A stretch of 64,000 nt of DNA, from the NCBI GenBank assembly GCA_032158295.1, contig CM063247.1, positions 10,668,675 through 10,732,674 on the forward strand. Reading direction: 5' to 3'. A program made the translations under genes and the position numbers. Below, in pieces: positions 58,303 to 64,000 of this stretch; position 1 is the first letter of the stretch, and each line of letters starts with the position of its first letter. The notes under the pieces are model-generated. The model was not told where the DNA came from. It saw only the letters and a list, made by a program, of their open reading frames with translations, and did not search any database. This DNA is from Pycnopodia helianthoides. Lineage: Eukaryota; Echinodermata; Asteroidea; Forcipulatida; Asteriidae.

Positions 58303-58747
58303 GTGGGCATATCCATGATACTTTTATGCATTCCAGTGTTCGCGAGTTCCAGTATTCGCAAGAAGTGAACCTAATGAAAGACAACTGGCGTAGTGTGATG
58401 CTCGACCAAATCTCATTGCGCATCACCGTCACTCTTTTCTCTTCTCTCATCGGAATCGAATTTGGGAAGTTTACTACGTTTACGAATTAAGTCCAGAATT
58501 ACGAGTTAGAAGTTAAGGACGGTCTTCAATGAAGACAAACAAAGTTAAGGTAATACTTTCTACGATCAAGCTCAAGACAATATTAGAGTGTTTTTGCTGT
58601 TTTGAAAAGACAAATTGTCAAGGGGTGACTACTTTCACGGACATTTCCATTCACAAACAATCACTACGTTGAATTGTTTACTTTTGGTGCACCAGCTAAA
58701 AGCGAGTGAGGGATATGAACAAGGGTATGCGTATCTATGATGATTGC

Positions 58748-59092
58748 CATTACAGGCCACTCTTTGATGTTGTTAGTACGTCATCTACGTTGTGTTCCTC
58801 TGCAGTGGTTTGCCTTTCTGTGATTATCAGTCCACTTCACTCGTTGGCGTTTACAGTCCATCGATTGTGATGTGTCTTCCCCGGGAAAGGTTTGCATTTG
58901 TTCAATAGATTCCCATTCCAGGCCACTCTTTGATGTTGTTAGTACGTCATCTACGTTGTGTTCCTCTGCAGTGGTTTGCCTTTCTGTGGTTGTCAGTCCA
59001 CTTCACTCGTTGGCGTTTACAGTCCATCGATTGTGTTGTGTCTTCCCTTGGGAAAGGTTTGCATTTGTCCGTCCACTCTTTGATGCTGTCGG
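58748..59092 (+). repeat. 166-bp tandem duplication upstream of the plus-strand gene
   Basis: AGGCCACTCTTTGATGTTGT recurs 166 bases apart (58755 and 58921), and a third partial unit starts near 59077. The copies are highly similar through GTGTTCCTCTGCAGTGGTTT. Confidence 0.88.
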
Positions 59093-59241
59093 TTCATCAC
59101 TTCCGTTGTTTTCCTAAACGCGTCTCTTCTACTGTGTTGCCTTGGGGATGCCTTTGGCTAGCCCGTCTAATATGAGTGGTCATCACCTTATCAGATGCTT
59201 TGTCTTCTTCATTTTGTTTACCTATCTGCAAAGGGACAAAC

Positions 59242-59581
59242 ATGGTTTTTTTAGCGGTTCTGCTATTACTACCGTTTACGATCTGTTTATTTTTAATCAT
59301 CCTTGTATTTTGTAATTATTTTCACAAGAATGCGCAAAAGTGTATGGGAAGCTTTAATAATTGCAAGTAAACACACATTTTACTCGATAGGTCCCCAGAA
59401 CAGGAATTCTAGTTGGGCTTTATGCTATACAAAGCGTTTGAAATGAATATAAGATATCGCTTGAAATTGTATGGTTTTTGTTTAATTTCATTACAGAACA
59501 CGGCAGGCCATTTATAAGGACCAAAGTTTCGACTCCACAAAATGGTGGACCGTATATGTTCTGCTGGTTGTATTTCCAGAG
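59242..59581 (+). CDS. 5' end of an unrecognised membrane-protein gene
   Basis: Exon 1 is 59242-59366: ATG, a long hydrophobic segment MVFLAVLLLLPFTICLFLII then LVFCNYFHKNAQKC, ending AA|GTAAAC in phase 2. Exon 2 is 59497-59581, acceptor TTTCATTACAG, donor GAG|GTAAGT, reading TRQAIYKDQSFDSTKWWTVY then VLLVVFPE, the start of a second hydrophobic segment. The two exons are in phase and exon 2 has strong splice sites at both ends, which is why I call this a gene although the product is unknown. The next exon must start in phase 0. The earlier in-frame GTG at 59176 is not used. A tandem 166-bp duplication lies immediately upstream. Confidence 0.5.
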
Positions 59582-59723
59582 GTAAGTTGATGTGTGGGTT
59601 TTTTAATCACTACTCACTAATTGCAACAAAATGAACGTGTTTTAGTGCATGAGCAACTTTTTAAAAGGATAAGGAACAATTCCAAAGAGCAAAATTTCAC
59701 GGGATTTGCAGGCATGTGCCCCT

Positions 59724-60098
59724 TTAAAGGCACTGGACACTATTGGTAATTACTCAAAATAATTGTTAGCATAAAAACTTATTTGGTAACGAGCAATTGA
59801 GAGCTGTTGATAGTATAAAACATTGTGAGAAACGGCTCCCCCTGAAGTAACGTAGTTTTTGAAAAAAAGCAGTTATTTGAATTGATTTGGAGACCTCACG
59901 CGTGAGGTCTCGAAATCAAGCATCTGAAAGCACACAACTTCGTGTGACAAGGGTGTTTTTACTTCCATTATTATCTCGCAACTTCGACGACCAATTGAGT
60001 TCAAATATTCACAGGTTTGTTATTTTGTGCATATGTTGAGATACACAAAGTGAGAAGACTGGTCTTTGACAATTACCAAAGGTGTCCAGTGTCTTTAA
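59724..60098. mobile_element. MITE family B, copy 2 (inverted)
   Basis: TTAA flanks, TIR AGGCACTGGACACTATTGG, same internal hairpin. It lies about 140 bp downstream of exon 2 of the plus-strand gene. Confidence 0.85.
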
Positions 60099-61988
60099 GA
60101 TACCATTATAAAATATAACCCGTACATACATAGTATTGTAGACGCTTACAGGATTGATACTTCATATAGGCGGGGAGGGGTGCAGTTAGCCCATTACCCA
60201 CTACTTTTTTTTCTCCATATATCTTTAGACATTTTTACAATGAATACAAGTTGAACGTGGGCTGTCATCGAAAATGTATGTTGCCAGACCCCTGCCAACG
60301 ATAAACATAATTTGAAAATGAAGATTGCACGCAAAAGACTTTAAAAATCACACAACAGAAAAACTTGTTCCAGTACAGTTCTTTTGTTTGCCTCATAGAA
60401 TGCCCCTTAAAAAGGTACGGAGCCCGTTGAGCACTTTTGTGCAGACTTCTTCTTTACGACTTCGTTGGTGTGTTTTTATTTTATTTTAAGAAACTCAATG
60501 TACAGCACTCCTCAACGTTGGAATTTGAAGAGTTGCCCTGAGGTAAATTCTAGAGTCCTCATGGAAGTGGGAAAAAAGTTACAAGTCTCTAACCTAATTT
60601 CAAATTGGTTAAAAAATAGTGTGTTTTTTTATCCTCCGCCAGAGCCAAATTTTAAACATGACGTCATCAGAAAGCAAAAACAAATGGGTCTGTAGAATCC
60701 AAAGAGGATTTTCTGCGCCAATCATAAGTTCAAAATCAATGACATTTTGATCGAATATCATCATTATTCACACAAGAAACTAAAAAAGAATGCTTTTTAC
60801 AAAAATGTACAGACCTAACTTGATATATGACATCATCGATTTATTTATTTTTTGTTGTTAAAAAAACTTATTTGTGAGGTAAGAGACCTTTTTCCCATTT
60901 TTGTAAGGATTCTATCTATTGGAAAATGAGTGGATCTCAAAACTGAATTTGACCTTGAAGCCCCTCCTTAACAAGTTAAAACAACTTCCCGAGTTAAAGA
61001 AGCTTTTTAAAATCTGCCAATGGGATGTGGTGTCAATGTAGTTACTTGCGGAACAGTTTGCGTGTGCTTTGATCTCTTCAAACCATTGGACAAATGTGTA
61101 TACGTCAATCCTTCATGATATTGGCTTATATAGCCGATCCATGGTGGACATCATTTTTCCCCCTGAAAACTATTGCGTGTAAGCACTCTGTAATTTCTGG
61201 TCCTTGTTGTATGAGACTTTCATGCTCCTCCACCAAACCTATTCAAAGGAAACATAATTTCAAAATTGGAACTTCAAACGACCGTTAATATTCAACTTGC
61301 TGTTTAAAATATTTGCACTGCACCTGTATGAGCCCGAACACCCGTAGTCGTGGTGGAGATTCAACAAATTGACCTTGACGTCACCGGTGCTGGTTGACAC
61401 CTGGTCACTCCCTAGGATTTCACTACGTAGGCTGAGAGGGAGAGCAGCGCTGCGTCGTCTCGATCATGATATCCGCAGCATCGCACTCTTGAAGCTTCTC
61501 TTTGCAAGGCCTTACGAACTATCATAATTTTTTGTTAAATGTGTACTTCATAGAGAAACTCGAATGTCACTTCAAATGCTTTAGCTGGTGACGAATTGAC
61601 AAATGCCTGATCCGCACGGATTTATAAAGACCTCGGGTGCACGTTTGGTGTGTTTACGCGGCGGGTTTAAAGTTAGCTACCTGATAAAGTGCAAACGGCT
61701 CCATATACGGGCAACACTTCACAAGCGGTACTTACCAATTATATTGAGCGGAAACATCATTCATCAGCGAAAAGATAGGGAGATGCTGCTTTTAACTACC
61801 GGGATGATTCCCAGACATTTTGAAGAGCTGCTATATAATGGGCACAAGTTGCTTAGCGTACTGTCGTGGCCGAACAATGGTCTCCAGTGGTTATGTCTGA
61901 CGAACTCTTGATGTGACCTCTGGACAAGACACTTAACTATAGATGCATCTCATCCCCGGGGGGGGGGACATGGGTAGTGGGTACACTG
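60099..61988. other. Possible intron or intergenic stretch
   Basis: If the plus-strand gene continues, this is its intron. A 102-codon plus frame at 61603-61911 is not recognised and lacks clear splice sites. TGACGTCAT occurs at 60660. Confidence 0.4.
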
Positions 61989-62222
61989 TAAGAACGTCTG
62001 GGTCAGAATTGACCCGTATTCCGGGTCCCGTTGGGCCTGAATCCTTTCTGGGTCAGTATGTCCCGAAATCTCTCTCAAAATTACCCCCAAATTGGTCAAA
62101 CTGACGCAGAACTGACTGAGGTAACATTCAATATTTTTGATCAGTTTCTTGGTCATGCGAACCCGGAAACGGGTCGGGCTCCCTGGGAAACTGGGTAAAT
62201 TTTGACCCGGGAGTTTTTTGAG
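61989..62222. mobile_element. MITE family C, best-preserved copy
   Basis: TIR pair near GTCTGGGTCAGAATTGACCC and TTTTGACCCGGGAGTTTTTT, about 235 bp, no coding capacity. Confidence 0.75.
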
Positions 62223-62403
62223 GGAAGATGGGGGTGTGACCTCTGTACAAGGAACATTTATAATCATCCGAGCTTAACCCTTAATGAAGGCATGTGCCGC
62301 TCACCGTGACACTTTTGTTTATTTGCTCAGTTTCTCAAAAGCGTAATGACCTGAGGGAGCCAAAGTCCTTGATACCCTAGACTAGACCATTTCACATATT
62401 TAA

Positions 62404-62447
62404 GGTGGGGGGAGGAGGGGGGAGGAGGGGGGAGGAGGGGAGGGGGG
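62404..62447 (+). repeat. G-rich tract
   Basis: Repeats of GGGGGGAGGA with at least six runs of three or more G on the plus strand, able in principle to form a G-quadruplex. Confidence 0.8.
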
Positions 62448-62878
62448 TGAAGGTTTTAGAGTTGTGTTATTTTGTGTGTTATGTTTTGCAGTCATATGAT
62501 TTAGTGCAATATCCCATGTCATTAAAGAGACCAAACCAGATCAAACCCTCAGATAGGTGGAGCCATCTGTTCTTGTCAGACCAATAAAAAACATAAATAT
62601 TTAAACAGAGACAGAAATGTAAAAATCATTGGGAAAATTCACAGAAAACATTTTGAATATAGTTTGGATGGCGTGGAGGTAAATGATATCAAACTACACT
62701 ACACATCGGGACGGTATAGCTATTGCCGACAGTCAAAAGGAAAACGCGCTGCTTGCACCAATCAAGTTTTAAAATAAATTCTTTTCTGAGGGTCTGCGGT
62801 ATTATATTAAAAATGGTCAACGGTATTATATTAAAAATCAAATGTTTGTTTAATTATTTCCCCAGTTTATGCCCCCAG

Positions 62879-63028
62879 GGATTTGTTAACAAAAGCATTT
62901 GGAATGAAGCATTCAAGCAGCTGACCAGGCTGAAGAAAGTTTCGCAAATGAATGAATTCGGTGTTTTTTTCTTCTATTTGTTTGTGTTGATATCAGGATG
63001 TACTGTGCAAAAGTGGAGTTATTTATAG
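62879..63028 (+). CDS. Possible third exon of the plus-strand membrane-protein gene
   Basis: An acceptor GCCCCCAG at 62871-62878 is followed in phase 0 by GFVNKSIWNEAFKQLTRLKK and a hydrophobic stretch FGVFFFYLFVLISG, then a stop. The phase fits the exon ending at 59581. No convincing donor was found, so this is weak. Confidence 0.2.
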   Translation, partial: GFVNKSIWNEAFKQLTRLKKVSQMNEFGVFFFYLFVLISGCTVQKWSYL

Positions 63029-64000
63029 AGAGGACAAAACAAAACAACATTAAGTTTTAATTGATTGGTGCTTTAAGTTAGCGAATAGTGCATGATGGCG
63101 CTTTACATTCGTCGACAGTGTGTTGCCGACATTTATTTAATTCTTTATAATGTGCACTTTGTTTTATACGTGCACTGCATATAATTAAAGCTGTAAATTA
63201 CTGCTTTCTAAATTACTCGAAATTGTGATGGCCCTTACATTCACAGAGCAGTTTAGCCAAAGTGTTACATTGGTGGTGAATATTTGTTGTTGTTGTAAAC
63301 TTCCTGTTCAAACTGGATGCAAATGTTATAAAGGGACCATTACAGTGTGACCATTTTCAAACTTGTCTGATCTAGAAAAACAAAAACCGTTTGTTTGATA
63401 TGTCACAATTGTTGTTCGGGAGATCGCATGCTTTTGTCACTATAGGGCGCTGTTTAAACATGTCGTTGTTTTGATGATCTTACCAACAAGGGAACACGGC
63501 AAAGCCCTCACAAAGGGATATAAGCACCAACTGGAATGGACTGACGTATGCACATGCGCATTTGACTATTCCCTTGACCCCCGCCCCACCCCCCCCCCCC
63601 CGACGAAGGAATCGACTATCAACAACAATGTAGCTCAGTGTAGCTCAGTGTAAATTCATTGCAAAAACGTACTGTCATCCTTTGCCTAGTACTGAAAAAG
63701 GGGGCTCAATCGCAACATTCTTTTTGCAGCTTTGGTTTTAAAAAGAGCTTTGACATTATCCAAAGAGCCTCCATGTTTTATCATTTAATGTTGTGTACAT
63801 GTTGTTATTGTGCGCGTTGCACCAATCAGCAGTACAATCGTTCCCATCATGCAACACTACATCCTGAAAAAGAAAAAGTACAAGCATTAGCCCATCCCAG
63901 CGGTCTTGGATGAAACCTCATGACACCATCATACATAGATTGTAACATACAAAGTGTTCACATTTTCATGTAGAAACATCACTTCAAGTTGTGTGCAATT
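63029..64000. other. End of window, no gene recognised
   Basis: Low-complexity tracts and a short duplicated GTAGCTCAGT at 63630-63650. CTGACGTATGCACATGCGCAT at 63540 resembles 29656-29676. Confidence 0.4.

Overview
This window is eukaryotic nuclear DNA. It is AT-rich, gene-poor and intron-rich, with canonical GT-AG splice sites and many short inverted-repeat transposons. The genes (discoidin-domain proteins and a class C GPCR) and the tRNA-derived SINE remnants fit a marine invertebrate deuterostome. An echinoderm is my best guess, by inference only.

Three sets of genes can be supported. (1) A GABA-B-receptor-like class C GPCR lies on the minus strand from 57490 to 41153. I could reconstruct 17 exons with consistent splice phase except for one missing base at the exon 2/3 junction. 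It has a signal peptide, a Venus-flytrap domain, seven TM helices and a short tail of about 804 residues in total. (2) Two paralogous minus-strand genes each end in an F5/8 type C (discoidin) domain, at 12568-11239 and 31261-29937. Each has the same unnamed cysteine-containing module in the exon before; their first exons are not securely found. (3) A plus-strand gene begins at 59242 with two phase-matched exons for a membrane protein I do not recognise, and probably runs out of the window.

Region by region: 1-4480 is intergenic, with a TTAA-flanked MITE, a 24-bp tandem array and a diverged internal duplication. 4490-6300 is a duplicated block repeated, interrupted, at 22640-26090 and in part, inverted, at 36145-36520. 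6302-9035, 16416-18830, 20990-22160 and 23500-24835 hold a repeat family rich in TGACGTCA and CCGGAAGT motifs. Several of its copies end in a hairpin plus CTAA followed by T, which is what a Helitron 3' end looks like. 11239-16010 holds discoidin gene 1 and a rearranged copy of the window's first 1.3 kb. 26100-29900 is mostly unexplained, with SINE fragments and a roughly 60-bp degenerate array. 29937-31261 is discoidin gene 2. 31262-41150 is intergenic, with MITEs, a SINE and a 23-bp satellite array. 41153-57490 is the receptor gene; its introns carry a LINE remnant, a 45-bp minisatellite, a 365-bp tandem repeat that includes a piece of exon 6, a 166-bp palindrome and several MITEs and SINEs. 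57550-64000 holds the receptor promoter, a MITE, a 166-bp tandem duplication, the start of the plus-strand gene and further repeats.

The genes do not form a pathway. The receptor would act at the plasma membrane; the discoidin proteins are probably secreted binding proteins. Most of the sequence structure here is made by transposons and duplications.
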